DNA of 64,000 nt, from positions 37,006,751 to 37,070,750 of the forward strand of contig NC_134020.1 in NCBI RefSeq assembly GCF_040712315.1, in the 5' to 3' direction. A program made the position numbers and the translations under genes. Positions 21,680 to 34,000 of this stretch are shown here, piece by piece (within the stretch, counting starts at the first letter, position 1; each line of letters opens with the position of its first letter). The notes beneath the pieces are model-generated. The model was not told where the DNA came from, ran no database searches, and worked only from the letters and a program-made list of their open reading frames with translations. This DNA comes from Castanea sativa (taxonomy: Eukaryota; Streptophyta; Magnoliopsida; Fagales; Fagaceae).

Positions 21680-24600
21680 TCATTTTTTCTTTGGAGCATG
21701 CCTTGATGACTGACTCCCAGCATTCTTGATAGCCCCCATGTATCTAGATGCATTCTTGGAAGCATTTAGGGTCTCTGATGTGACCATCCTTTTCCTCCTC
21801 AGTCTTGGAGTTGGTCTGCTGCCTAAGTTGGGTGGTGCAATTGGATTGGAGTTGGCCTAAACTGGATTGGATGATCCTGTGGGGGTCTGGTGTGCACTTG
21901 GACTAGACTGGGGTGGTGGAAAAGGTGTGGCAGAGTTGTGCATGGTGTACTGGTATGCTGCACTTGGGGTGGATGAGAAGTGCATACTGGTCTGGAATGG
22001 TGCACTTGGGGTGGATGAGAAGTGCATGCTGGTTTGGTGTGCACTTGGATTGGATTGGGGTGGTGGAAAAGGTGTGGCATCTTGTGCATGGTGTACCTTG
22101 GTATGCCGCACTCGGGGCCGGATGAGAAGTGCATCTTTGGTTTAGTATGGTGCACTTGGCACAGGTGAGGAAATGCACAAGGAGTGAAGTTGTGCATCTT
22201 GGACTAGAATGATGGAAATGGAGGGAGAGCTTGTCCATGGCTGAGTCACCGCACCGGGAGTGAAGTTGTGCATGCCTTTGGATTGGGATGATACAAATGG
22301 CCGAGGTGGTGTAAATGGGGTGGCCGAGCTTGGTTGAGCTTGAGCTTGTCCTTTGTTATTGATTGATGTTGGAAGAGTTTCGTTCTGTTTGAGTTGCAAA
22401 CAAGAAATCCACATTAAATATGTAAAAACTCTCACACATTTACTTGACGGATATGGTAGAATGTTACCTTATTGGTACCTTTGGTTACGTTTGTGGTGCA
22501 CAGTAGGGAAGAGTTTCCTCCAATCTCACCCTTGCAACTTCTTTTATTGTGTCCTATTTTACCACATGCCCTACAACCGTTTGGAGATACCGGCTCTCCT
22601 ACCTATTGGTTCACCAGGCTCCTTGCTCTCTTATTCTTGGGCTCGCTGTGTGGCCTTCTTTTGATAGGAGGTCAACGAGGTTGAACACCTTGGGCCTCCA
22701 TATTACGCCCATTGATAGGTGCAATTCGGCTCATAACGGGCCTTATATGTGGAGACATGAAAACAACGTGCACATACTCGGCAAGATCTTGCCGTTGAAG
22801 AATATGCTAGAAAGCTGCATGGGCACATGGTATGCACAATGTTGTATCCCATTTCCTGCAACTACAATGTCTTTTGGCCAAGTCCACGGTGAAGCTTTGC
22901 GGTCCATTTTTAACCTCAACCGTGTATCACACATGCCCAACAAGCAAGCCACTTGCTGCTTGCGATCTTTTCTCTATGCAACCTCTTAAGCACTTTAGGG
23001 CATATCTCGATTCCACTCTCGCTGATTTTTTTTGTCTATTCTCTTGAAATCCGGTCATAAGATATAACCCGATAGACTCAAGCACACACAAACATTAATT
23101 AAACAATGTATCAAACAATGTATCTGACTAACTGTTACTCAAAGGCTTAGATTCATACCATAGTAATTATAGGCTTGGATCTAAACTTCAAAATCCTACT
23201 GTTAAAACTCTCACACATGTTGTTCAGTACTGTATCACTCAACCTATCCTCACTGAACATGTGTTTGGCCCATATGGTGGTTGAATGATCTAGCAACCAA
23301 TTGTGTGCATCCTCACCAATTCCCTTCAGTTCATCCATCAGCCTATCAAACTCAGCTTTATAAGTAGCTTTAGCTTTCCAAAAGAAGTCTCGATGAGAAT
23401 ACCGGGATGGTTCTTCCGAGATTATTGTAGAGGTGTCTGCAGATTCTATGCTCATATTGTGGCCAATTATCAATGAAGGTCCGCACACCAACCCCTCCGT
23501 ACAACAACAACAATTATGGTGTTAGTAACTCTATACATCCAATATGGTAATGCATATAGATATGGTAATAAAGATACATACCTTCTGCTGGTCTAATATA
23601 AATGTCCACCTTCTGTTCTGACCAATGTCTGCAAGTAGCAAATTTATGAACCAAGTCTAGGAGTCTTTAGTTTCAGCCTCCACTACAGCATATGCAAGTG
23701 GGAAGTACTCTTCATTAGGGTCTCTTGCAATCGTGATTAATTGCCCACCGACTTAGTCTTCAAGTGGCGGACATCCAAACCAATTATTGGCTGCATCCGC
23801 CATAAACCTCTCTTGCAACCTTCTAGGCATATGTACGGCTCTCAAAATAAGGAACCCACAGACCAAGTCCATTTCGGCAGCCAAATCACCTTCATTGAAG
23901 GTATGTACCTTCATGGTATGGTACGCAAGGCTAGCCCTCCTCAACTCCTCACAATACTCCCAAAGGCGGTTATCTTTCTTGTGTGTGAGCCCATCAACAT
24001 ACTCTCTTGCCTTCTCCCTAGCCCCTGGCTTTTCCTGCGGTTATGTTTAGTGTGAACTTCTCATGTATACTGACATCTTGGATGTCTTTTAGTTTCATGT
24101 TAGGTTGTCTTCTCACCTTCTTCATCAACTTCTTCCCAATGTATGAAGAAGTGCACCTTGGATTCTTATAACTCCTAGTGCATGTGTGTTCCAGATTCAA
24201 TGTTCTTAGTTGGTAGCTTTTCTCTCTTGGCACCTTTGTTAGATATGCCACAAACTTGCAGCTTTCTTGGCAAATTGCTCTTACCCTCTGCAAATCATTT
24301 TTTGCAAATTTGATCCCCCAGCCACCATGAACTGCATAATCAGTTATAGCTTCTTTGAATTGCTTAGCTGTTATGAACAACATATCTTTCTCAAATTTGA
24401 TATGTTCAGCCTTAGCAACTGGCTTAAACACTGGGAAGGTCCTCTTTTGTCCCCTTCCCTTTTCCATAGGTGTTTTCAGTTCATTCTCAGAGCCATCACC
24501 ACTATCATCCCCAATATCATCATCAGATGATGATTCCTCAAGACTGTGCAACTCCTCACTCTCATAATCAGAGTTCATTACACCAGCCCCATTTGTACTG

Positions 24601-25296
24601 GTTCAGTAATATCCTCATCAGAACCATCCCAACTATCACTACTATCCTCCACAAACTCCCTCTCATCAGGATTCACTACATCTTCATCCTCTAGGCCACT
24701 TCCTTCATCATCACCTCCTCCACTGTCACTGCTATCAGCTACATCCTTGTTCTCATTTTGGCCACGAGTCACGGGTTCCTTACCTCTTTCTCCTAGAATA
24801 CACCTGCGGCATCAACCTCAACAATATCATCATCATCTTCAACGCGGAATTACTATTGTCGGCATCTTCACTACCTTCATCATGGCCAGCATCATCATTA
24901 CCGCCATAAGGTAAAAGGTTTTGCTCCACTGCCAATGGCCGCACATCGGCCCCCAATATGCTCACCTTCATCTACTAGTATAGGATTATCCACAGGGTGC
25001 TCTACAAACACATGAATTTCTTCATGACCTATCACTAAATCTGTCATAAACATGGCATCATCATCATCAACTATCAAATGGAAATTAGCTTTCTCTAGAT
25101 CATTACCAGGCATTTTATACCAAAGCCTACTCACAGAGGTGTATCCAAATTCCCTGCATATACCTTCAATCTCTGTCTTCGACCACCTATCAGGGTCACA
25201 ATTATCCACTACATCCACTACAACTCCCACATATTTTCTAGGGTTATCAGTGAAATACCCACCATGATGCACAGACAAGCTAAATAGCTCACTCAT
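21680..25296 (-). pseudogene. MuDR-type MULE transposase, frameshifted
   Basis: The read starts at MSELFSLSVHHGGYF (25296). Order: a PB1-like plant-MuDR N-terminal domain (about 25296-24960); an acidic D/E/S linker (24960-24500); the MuDR DNA-binding domain (FITAKQFKEAITDYAVHGG, 24400-24080); the MULE catalytic region (ANNWFGCPPLED in one frame, GLDVRHLKT in the next, then DPNEEYFPLAYAVVEAET, 23800-23600); a later core (LNNMCESFNSRI, near 23190); a region matching the SWIM position; a CxxCGKxGHNKRSC zinc knuckle (about 22545-22510); and a Pro/Ser-rich tail with direct repeats, ending APKKK-stop at 21680. Several frame changes and stops (near 24950, 23750, 23660) show it is inactive. Exon limits were not resolved. 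Confidence 0.85.
21860..22130. repeat. Direct repeats in the transposase tail
   Basis: Segments containing GTGCACTTGG, GGTGGATGAGAAGTGCAT and GGTGGTGGAAAAGGTGTGGC recur two to three times. They lie in the Pro/Ser/His-rich C-terminal coding region and produce long spurious open frames on both strands. Confidence 0.7.
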
Positions 25297-26015
25297 GCTG
25301 CATGCAAAACACATATAAACCATTTAAATACTATTGATTACATTCCAAAAGAGCACTCATTCGTTAACAAAATATCACACATTAATTATTTGCCAAATCA
25401 GCACTCATCATTCCACAATCCACCTCAGCTGTTTCGAATTATATAATATGGTAATGCACATTATCTCCAACATTGTTTGGAAAGCACAAACTGAAACATA
25501 GTAAACAACAATGTCATAAAATATAGACACATGCATAGTAATCCACAAACAAACACATGTTAACATTATATATCATAAAATCACTTTAATAATGACTCAG
25601 CATTTTGGCCCACTAATTCAGTATACATCACACATACAATCAGCCATTATCTTCAACAGAGGAAAACAGGGACCACATTGGAAGCCACAAAGAAACACAT
25701 GCTCAGACAAGGACCAACAAACAGTCAAAAGTCACTAAACAAACATAATAAAGTCAAAACCCAACAACGAATATACAAATTGGACATTGTGGCCCCTACG
25801 CATAATATAAAGCTAGCTATATATAAAGACATACACACAGAGAAAGCTAATACATGTGTGTTTGGTTTCACAGAGATAGAGATCTCACTACTTTTCTCTT
25901 CTCTGCCATTCCAAGAAAAATGGGTTTAGGTATATATATTTCTGGGTTGGTTTGTCTGCGATGATGGATGATGGTTTGTACCTCTGCGATGGTGGTTTGT
26001 TGGTCTGCTATGGTG

Positions 26016-26334
26016 GTTTAGGGTTTCTGGTACTGATTTGGGGAATTTTGGGTTTTTGGTACTGATGTTGTTGTAGTGAGGGTCACGTGGGGGTCACGTG
26101 TGACATAAATGGGGCGGGAAACCCATGTGGCATGGGTGACAGGAGCCACGGTGGATTTTAATTAATATTTTAATCCCTCCGTTAGCCACGTCAGCAATTT
26201 CTGTTAGTTGGGTGACGGTAGGGACTAAGATAACACGCGTTAATTGGATTAGAGACTAAAAGTGGTAAAATGAAAATGTAGGGACCAAAATAGAAATATG
26301 GCCAAAATGTAGGGACTAAAAGTGCATTTACGTC
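26016..26334 (-). repeat. Right TIR of the MULE
   Basis: About 319 bp, inverted copy of 20439-20756. It lies upstream of the transposase start at 25296. Confidence 0.93.
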
Positions 26335-26343
26335 TAAGAAATA

Positions 26344-28114
26344 TATTTGTTTTGTGAGATATGATGTTTGTAAGATAGATTAAAAATATATGTGAGAAGT
26401 ATGTATGGATAGTTTGTGAGGAATGTATTTGTAAAATATATGGGAGTATAAGATAGATAATATGAATGTTAAATATAGTAAATACATAAGCTTATAGTTG
26501 CTACTGGAGTTGTTTTTTTTTTTTTTTTTTTTTGTATTATGACATTGGTTATGTTGCTTTCTAAGAAGAGAGGTATTGTAAGAGAAATAGAAAAAGAGAT
26601 GGAGATGTGTTTATAGGCAGCAAAATGATGACATTTCAGAATAATAGAGTGTGAGAAAGATGGGTAATGGATAATTGTGTGGTGTAATAGGTGTGTTGTA
26701 ATGGTGTTATCTAAGAAAATATATTTTTGTAAGAGAGATGGAGAAGTATGGAAGTGTTTAGAGATATGGGTAGCAAAATGAATGAAGTTTCAGAATAAGG
26801 AGGTGAGAAAGGGATGAATGTTTGTCTTAGTGTGTGGCTTGGTCCTCTTTATATAGAGCCAAGTATGTAACTAGATTAGAATTAGTTGAAGGGAAATTTA
26901 GCAAATAAGAAAAAGTTTTTGACAAAGTAAGTAGTTTCATTAGTAGGTTTTTGTTTTTTAGCCAAAAGAATAAAGTTTGAGACTTTAAGACTGCTGCTGC
27001 AGTAGTACAACAGTGGCTGCTACTGCCGCTGTCAGGTCTACAACAGTAGCTGTCCTAACACAACTGGAGGATGTCAGCTGTGTAAGGTCTTCTGCTGGAG
27101 AGAAATATTTTGTATTAAATTCATGGGTTTGGCTAAAAATGATAAGATAACCTTTATGGGATCTTCCTATTTCTAGTACTGCAGTTGGAGGCTAAGGATC
27201 TTAGCTTAAAATGATATAATTTCTTTTATAAAACCCCTGCTTCTTTGGGTATGGTAGCAAGTTGCTGAAATTGGTCATTAATGGGTTGATGATGTTACTT
27301 TTGGACATGTAGCTGCCTAAGCCGCTGCTGGAGCTACTGTAGCTTCTGTTGGAGCTGTTGCTGTTTTTACTGGAGCTGCTGCAGCTTCTACTGAAGTTAA
27401 GACAGTTTCTGCTAGAACTATTGTTGGTATTTTTGGCTAAGTTTCATTTTTTGAAAAATTATATGTTTAGTCCATATATAATTTTGTTAAGTAGTAGACT
27501 AGTTGGTTGATATTTGATGAAGTTTTAGAGATGTAATTATGGTCTCTTTGTGTTTTGACCAAATCTTGGACAGCAAAGAGAGCATTTAATGCTAGATATG
27601 AGATATTAATATAGATTTAGTCGTGTGTTTGGGATTGATTTAAATAAAAATAAAAATATAATTTATATGAAATAATATGATTGCATTTCTATTATATGAT
27701 GAACATTAATTTTTTATATAAAGAGCATGATGAGTTTTATCATTTTAAGTGTTATGTGATATGAGAGACTTACCAGATACTACCTATTGCACACTGACTC
27801 GTAAGAGTTCAGGAAATTGTGAAAAACATGCCAAGCAACATGTTTTCCTTTATCAACTTTGAACCATTGGAGCTTTACTGAACATACTTCTTGGCCTTTC
27901 AAACCACGACTCCTAAAATTCCTTCGATGAGACTCATGAGTTGAAAATGAGATGATGTGCTATGAGCTTGAACCATGGGCTTTGACACCTTTTTATGTAA
28001 ATATAGGTTCTTTTGGGTTTTAAAAGAAATTTTTCCAAAATTCATGATAATGTTGACGTGGTGTGGATTGCCAATGAAATAAAGCCATGTGGCGTGAAAA
28101 ATTTGTCCTCAACA
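26344..28114. other. Right arm of the nested LTR, non-coding
   Basis: No open frame. It contains a T-run at about 26513-26533. Clusters of GCTGCTG/CAGCTG-type trinucleotides lie near 26990-27090 and 27310-27420, echoing the TCCAGCGGTG words in the left arm. This supports one element split by the MULE. Confidence 0.55.
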
Positions 28115-29646
28115 TTAGTTTTGGATTTCATACCTTTATCACATTTCTCAGATTAGGGCATAAAGACAGTCTTTGATTTAGAAACCATGGAGGATGAGGG
28201 ACCGAAAGAGTCAACATATCCTAAGCCAGCCTTATCAGAACTAGACTTTTGAGCACTCAAGACCTCATCAAGCTTTGCACTAGGCATCCTCTTTATTTGA
28301 GTTCTAGCTTGACTGAGCTCTACCTCAAGATTCTTGACCTTTTCATCTAATGAGGTGTTCTCCACAACAAGAGTCTCAACCAACCTTGTAGTTTCATCTA
28401 ATTTGACTAATATATCAGTTTTTTCAGTTTTTAACTCATTAAACTCTTTTCTACAAAGATGTAATTCATTTTCAGATTTTATAAACTTAGTGCATAGCTT
28501 ATTATAGGCTTCTTGAAGATTCAACTTCTTGAGTACTTCATCATCAGAAGAATCCTTACTGTCACTAACACTCTCTACAATTACCTTATCGATTGTGGTA
28601 GCAAAAGCCATAAAGTGACCACATTCATCCACATACTCATCAGAAGAGTCATTCTTAGTAGCACTCAAGGTAGCAACCAACCCTTTATCTTTTGACTTCC
28701 TGGTCTTTTCCTTCATAAGGTAGTTTAGGTACTCTAACCTCATATGACTAAAACCTTTACACTCATGGCACTGAATAAGAAGTTTCTCACTCTTACCATT
28801 CTTAGAGGATTTAGATTTCCTAGTAGGTTTGTCCTTATCCTTTTTCCTATATTGAAGAAGCTTTATAATCTCATTAGCTATGAATGTTAGATCCTCAACT
28901 TCATCATCATCTTCATCTTCATTTTTGCTTTCATTTTCATCTTCGCTTTCATCTTCATCTTCAGAGTCATCAATCTCTTCATCTATACCTTTAAGAGCAA
29001 AGTTTCTACTCTTTCCACATTTTCCCATTAAACCTAATCCCATCTCATAGGTTTGAAGGTTCCCTACAAGCTCAGTCGAAGGAATTTGATCAATATCCTT
29101 CACTTTTTCAATGGTAGTGATCTTAGCATAGAATTTTTCTGGTAATGACCTAAGGATTTTCCTAACAATTTTGGATTCTGGTATAGATTCTCTAAGGTTG
29201 AAGGCAGAATTCACAATATCCTTGAGTTTAGCATAAAACTCATCAAAGGTCTCATCCTCCTCCATCCTTATTTTTTCAAAACTACTAGTGAGTTTTTAAA
29301 ACTTCACAGTCTTTACTGCCTTGGTACCTTCATAGGTGGTCTCAAGAATGGTCCAAACTTTATTGGCAACTTCTGTGAATGATATTTTTTTGAATTTCTC
29401 ATTGGTCACTCCACTAAACAAAGCATTTAAGGCCCTACTGTTGAAATTTACCGCTTTGATTGTTGCTTCATCCCAAACCACCGGTGCTTCCTTTGGCTTA
29501 ATCCAACCAACTTTGACAGTACTCATAATTAGTGCCATCAAATAAAGGAGGAATTAAAAGAGATTGTCCATGATTCATGACAACATGAGTCAAGGATCAT
29601 ACTTAGGAAATTAATCCAATCAGAGTGAACCTACTTTGATACCACA

Positions 29647-30549
29647 TGTTGAGAAATTTAGACATCGATTGATAGAATCAACAAGTTTTAAACCCAAATT
29701 GTTAATTAGATTTATTATGAATAAATCTTGTTAAAACAAATAAACATCAATATTATGCACATTGGAATAGTAAATAAGATAAGATATGATGACCCAAGAA
29801 AATCAATGAAATAAACTAGTTTCACAGTAAAAAACTTGCAGGAAAACCTTCCCGAAAAACAATTCACTATAGTAAAGAGAAGTTTCAGATCTAGTACAAA
29901 ACCTTTGTCCCTAGACTCTACAATCCCTGTAGATGAACTTGCAACAAAAACCTTCTACTGTTTTAGAATCTCTAAACTCTTCAATATATGAACGCTACAA
30001 TTTTGCACTGATCCCAGTACGTGACTAACTCCAGCAACTTGAAGATGTTGTTGGCTGCAAAATTCTTCACTTCATCAACAATGAAGATTAAGAAGTACTT
30101 GGTTACAAAACCCAAGGGCGTAAAAGATGCAGTAATTTTTGCAGAGAGAATAAGGCACTAGGTCACTTTCTGCATGTGTTCTCTATATATAACGACCTTT
30201 AAAATAAGCCTTATATATGTCTAGGATTGTGAGAAAAGAAATCCTACATATACATGTTAACATGAGCCGAAAATCAGATCTGGAAATTTTGATTTTGTAG
30301 ATCTCGATAGATTCAGTTTCTGTCGAGTTTCGTTCTTAAGTCTCGATAAATGCTGTTTCTATCGAGGTATTTGTCGAGCTTTAGTGAACAGTTTTTCTTC
30401 ACTTGTTTCTTGGTCCTATCTTCATGGTTTTAATATTTGGCTTGAATAACATATTTATTGAAGTACTAAAATTATCCGAGATCTACTCAATTACAAAAAA
30501 GTGCATTTTGTCATATGATTAGCTTATTACATAAAATATGTCCTTAACA
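29647..30549 (-). repeat. 5' LTR of the gag-only element
   Basis: About 903 bp; the partner of 16662-17589. It adjoins a candidate primer-binding site at about 29634-29645 (TGGTATCAAAG on the minus strand) and the 5-bp AATTC duplication at 30550-30554. Confidence 0.9.
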
Positions 30550-30554
30550 AATTC

Positions 30555-31030
30555 ATTTATAGTCATTGCATATATATATATATATATATGATTCTATAAT
30601 GTGTAATATATAAAAAAATGAAATTATTTTAACAAATATATTTTTAATTGAGTATAAATTCTATCAATTTCTCTTTTTCTTTTGGTGCTAAATCTATCAA
30701 TTTCTTTATAGTATCTACCGTTACATTATAATATTCCCTCTAAAGATTCAATTTTTTTTTTATACAGTGAAATTAAAACCTTTGATTTCTTAATATTTTT
30801 ATAAAACAACCCTGATTCTCAAAAAAAAAAAAACCCGGATTATGTAGGGACCAATGACAATAGTACGGTAATATTACCCGATTCATTGAATATATACTAA
30901 TACACGTAATATTCTATCAATCGAGACTATCATTGTCTATTGAGACACGCTTGTTTCGTTTGTTTGGCTTTAGAAACTCGAAACAGCCAGCAACAAACGC
31001 TGTACACACCCAAAAAAAAAAAAAAAAAAA
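30555..31030 (+). promoter_or_regulatory. Upstream region of homoserine dehydrogenase gene
   Basis: An AT-rich gap between the LTR element and the start codon. It contains a (TA)n run at about 30573-30588. An 18-A tract ends immediately before the ATG at 31031. The insertion of the LTR element leaves only about 480 bp of original upstream DNA. No clear TATA box or other motif can be assigned. Confidence 0.4.
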
Positions 31031-34000
31031 ATGAAGACAATTCCGGTGGTTCTGATGGGTTGCGGCGGCGTTGGGCGGCAACTCCTCCACCACATTGTCT
31101 CCTCCCGATCTCTTCATGCCCAACTGGTCATTCTCTTTCATCCATCCTCCATTCTCAAATTTCACCCCATTTTTCAAAATGGGTTTTTTTTTTCTTCTCC
31201 ACTGTCAAAATTCTTAATTTTTATGTGCTGGGCTGAGCTGACATGTTTGGTTGGAACTGGCAGGGTGTTCACTTGAGAGTTGTGGGAGTATGTGATAGCA
31301 AGTCATCCATTTTTGTGTCTGATGTCCTCTCCATGGAATTTGATGACAAGTTTCTTTTGGAACTTTGTCAACTCAAGTCCAATGGTTCTTCTCTCCTCAC
31401 ACTCTCTACTACTTCTGGTAATTCCATTACTATATATATCTATGTCTTTGCTTTTACTCATTAAAATGGATTTACAATTTTATTTGTATGTTTTTTTTTC
31501 TTTGAAGGAGCTGAATATCAAGTACTAACCAGTTCAGATTCAGCAACAAAACTTATAGACATTGCAGCTCTTCTGGGTAAATCAATGGGTATGTGGTATG
31601 CACGTGTGTGTTCTTTTATGTTTCACTGAATTCTAGAAATTGGGTTTTTTTTTGGGGGCCTGATTTCATGCTCTTGGTTTCGAATTTGGTATTTTTGATT
31701 TATTGTAGGTTTGGCCCTAGTGGATTGCTCTGCTAGTTCTGAGACTATTGGAGTAATGAAACAAGTGGTTGATTTGGGCTGTTGCATTGTCATGGCTAAT
31801 AAAAAGCCTCTTACTTCTACAATGGTAATAAACTTAGACTAGTAGGTTTGGTAGATTGAAGTAATTATCTTTCTAAATGTGATGCAAGGAACATTATTAT
31901 GGATTTGTTGTTATGTTATCATTTTTGTGATTGCCATCGTATTTACTGGGAGAAACTGCCAATAAGGTCCATTCTAATTAATATGTATATTTAAAGTGAA
32001 AGTGTCCTTGATTCATCTTATTCCTTGTTCACCATTCCTGCATGACAAATTTTTCTTTGAAATACCAATTAGTAAAATGAGGTATCTAAAAAGAACTCTG
32101 TATTTGCTGACCTGCAGGAGGATTATGACAAACTGGTCTCACATCCACGTCGCATTCGACATGAGTCAACTGTAAGTCACTTTTTCTTGATGCAGCGAGG
32201 AGCCTTTTTTCAATCCAATAAAAAAAAAAAAAAAAACTAAAGTATAAAGATGAAAGATATGTTATGAATGGGAAAAGTATGTCCATGCTAGCTGTGAAGT
32301 AGGAATTTTTATGATCAATATTGTACTATCAGCTGTTTGATCTATTATTAATGGCCTCCTTTTTGGTCCTGCTAAGCAACTGGCATTCTTGGATTCTGAT
32401 TTATTATTTTTGGCTTATATAGATACCTGCAATTCATGTTCAGAGTGTTCATCATCGTGAACATGATGTTCATTTCATTCAATAAAAGTCTTATTACCTA
32501 TATGAAAAAAAAAAAGATACCTGAAATTTGCTTAAGCAATTTCCACTGAATTGATTTTAGTTTTCTTGCTAGGTTGGTGCTGGTCTTCCAGTCATAGCAT
32601 CCTTAAACCGTATACTTTCATCCGGAGACTCTGTCCATCGTATTGTTGGGAGTTTAAGTGGTACGAAATTTTCTTAAGTCATTGTTCTATGGTTACAGTA
32701 CATAATGTCTCATAGAGAATTGCTTGCATTTGTATTCTGGGGGATCACATGTATGTGAATGATGGTTTTTATCTCTTGTATTTGTTGTAGGTACATTGGG
32801 GTATGTTATGAGTGAGGTAGAAGATGGAAAGCCATTGAGCCAAGTTGTTAAAGCTGCTAAAAGCCTGGGGTACACTGAACCAGGTTCATATAATTCTTCT
32901 GCTTTCCTATAAACTGCATTTGGCAACTATGACACTTACTTATCAAAAAAAGAAAAATAAACAAACACTCATAGTCTATGAAACTTGTGTTTGCTATCTG
33001 ATAGAGGAAGTGAGGACCTGCATGACTTTTGGCTTTCAATTGTGTTATGTATTACATTTTTATTTGGAATAATTTGAATTTTAACAAATACTCAATGCTG
33101 TTTTTATTTTTTATTTTTTGTATTTATACTTAGGACTTTTGCTTTCAGTCGTTTTAATTACTTAATTGGTTGTTTTTTATTCTAAGTGTTCTTTGCCTTT
33201 CTTCCTCGTAATGTTTTTTTTTCGTAGTAATTCTTGAATAAATTATAAGGAAAAACAGGGATGCTGGTATCCCTGTGAAATTCACTTTTATTTATTTATT
33301 TATTATTATATGATTCTTGTTATTTCAAGTGACTTCTGTTCTTCTTTGTCTCTTGACTTGCAATGAGAAGTCAGGTCTTGGAAATTAATTGTGAAGTGTC
33401 TGACACTATGATTATCACTGACCTGATATCCACTTTGCAGATCCACGTGATGACCTCAGTGGAATGGATGTTGCAAGAAAGGTTTGGACATGGTCTATTT
33501 TATTTGTGTCCAATATTATTGTTATGTTTTTTCTATTTATTTATATAGGCTTCTAGCTCAACATCATTAGTATCAAAAACATGCTTCCTATTACAGAGAC
33601 CTTGAATTGGACTGGTAGTGCATAATGCATGTTTCAATTTTGACTTGGTAAATTCATTTTGATTTGAAACTTTTACCTTTTGAGATAATCTTTCAATTGT
33701 GACAATCATGGTTTTTGAAGAAGAACAAACAAGACAAAATTCTGATAAGATAGCTTAAAGAAAAACTCTATTGACACCGTTTAAAACTCTTCACCATGCA
33801 TAGTGCCCCACCACCACCACTAAACGGCCATCCTATTTACCGCTTTCTGCAGCTGTCCAACCATTTATGGTGGCCTACACCAAATCAATCGAGCTTTCAG
33901 TACCCACATCTATGCCCTTTAGTGCAATTTTGTTATCCCAACCCTTCATTCCATTACCCTAGGTCCACAATATTACCAGAAAAATTCATGAATCTCTTGC

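Larger units (their letters stand above)
20439..26334. mobile_element. Mutator-like element (MULE) with long TIRs
   Basis: A 5,896-bp transposon flanked by a perfect 9-bp duplication, TAAGAAATA, at 20430-20438 and 26335-26343. The terminal inverted repeats, 20439-20756 and 26016-26334, are nearly identical. The outer ends read G(G/A)CGTAA(G/A)TGCACTTTT. The 9-bp duplication and long TIRs are defining Mutator features. Inside are a decayed MuDR-type transposase on the minus strand and an intact GRF zinc-finger gene on the plus strand, converging at about 21300-21680. Nested in the LTR insertion. Confidence 0.96.
19069..28114 (-). mobile_element. Nested LTR insertion, probably a solo LTR
   Basis: The gag frame stops making sense at 28115 and resumes at 19068. 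On the minus strand the insert starts TGTTGAGGACAAAT and ends CCCCCGACG. Its flanks are ACTAA and ACTGA, a 4-of-5 target duplication, and one transition would restore a CA end. Without the Mutator-like element inside, it is about 3.1 kb, non-coding, with no second copy of either end. That fits one long LTR left by recombination, as in Ty3/gypsy families with long LTRs. The solo-LTR reading is inference; the nested insertion is clear. Confidence 0.65.
18726..29578 (-). pseudogene. Interrupted copia-type gag (UBN2-like)
   Basis: The gag is read right to left in two blocks, 29578-28120 and 19068-18726, split by a nested insertion. The N-terminus carries PPLFDGTNYEY, then what looks like an internal deletion before VGWIKPKEAP. 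The core has LNALFSGVTNEKFKKIS, ETTYEGTKAV, FDEFYAKLKDIVNSAFNL and LVGNLQTYE, typical of UBN2 gag. The zinc knuckle CHECKGFSHMRLEY has lost its last cysteine (tyrosine instead). An acidic stretch and coiled coil follow. The second block has VCHHYGVSGRIYPNC, a second degenerate knuckle, and ends KKEPET-stop. Nonsense codons occur near 29296 and 18840. The final stop, with no pol after it, makes this a gag-only element. Confidence 0.85.
16662..30549 (-). mobile_element. Copia-type LTR retrotransposon, gag-only
   Basis: The two flanking direct repeats are 16662-17589 and 29647-30549. Both start TGTTG(G/A)GAAATTTAG and end TATGTCCTTAACA, so they have TG...CA ends. The element is bordered by AATTC on both sides (16657-16661 and 30550-30554), a perfect 5-bp target duplication. 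On the minus strand, just inside the right LTR, TGGTATCAAAG matches an initiator-Met tRNA primer-binding site, so the element runs right to left. The gag follows; no protease, integrase, reverse transcriptase or RNase H is visible. Without its nested insertions it would be about 4.8 kb. The LTRs differ at many positions, so it is not recent. Confidence 0.92.

Noticed and set aside
21823..22238. Overlapping His/Pro-rich frames on both strands
   Set aside because: Shadows of the repeated C-terminal coding region of the decayed MULE transposase.
24267..24914. Plus-strand Ser/Pro-rich frames
   Set aside because: Antisense to the acidic linker and DNA-binding region of the MULE transposase.
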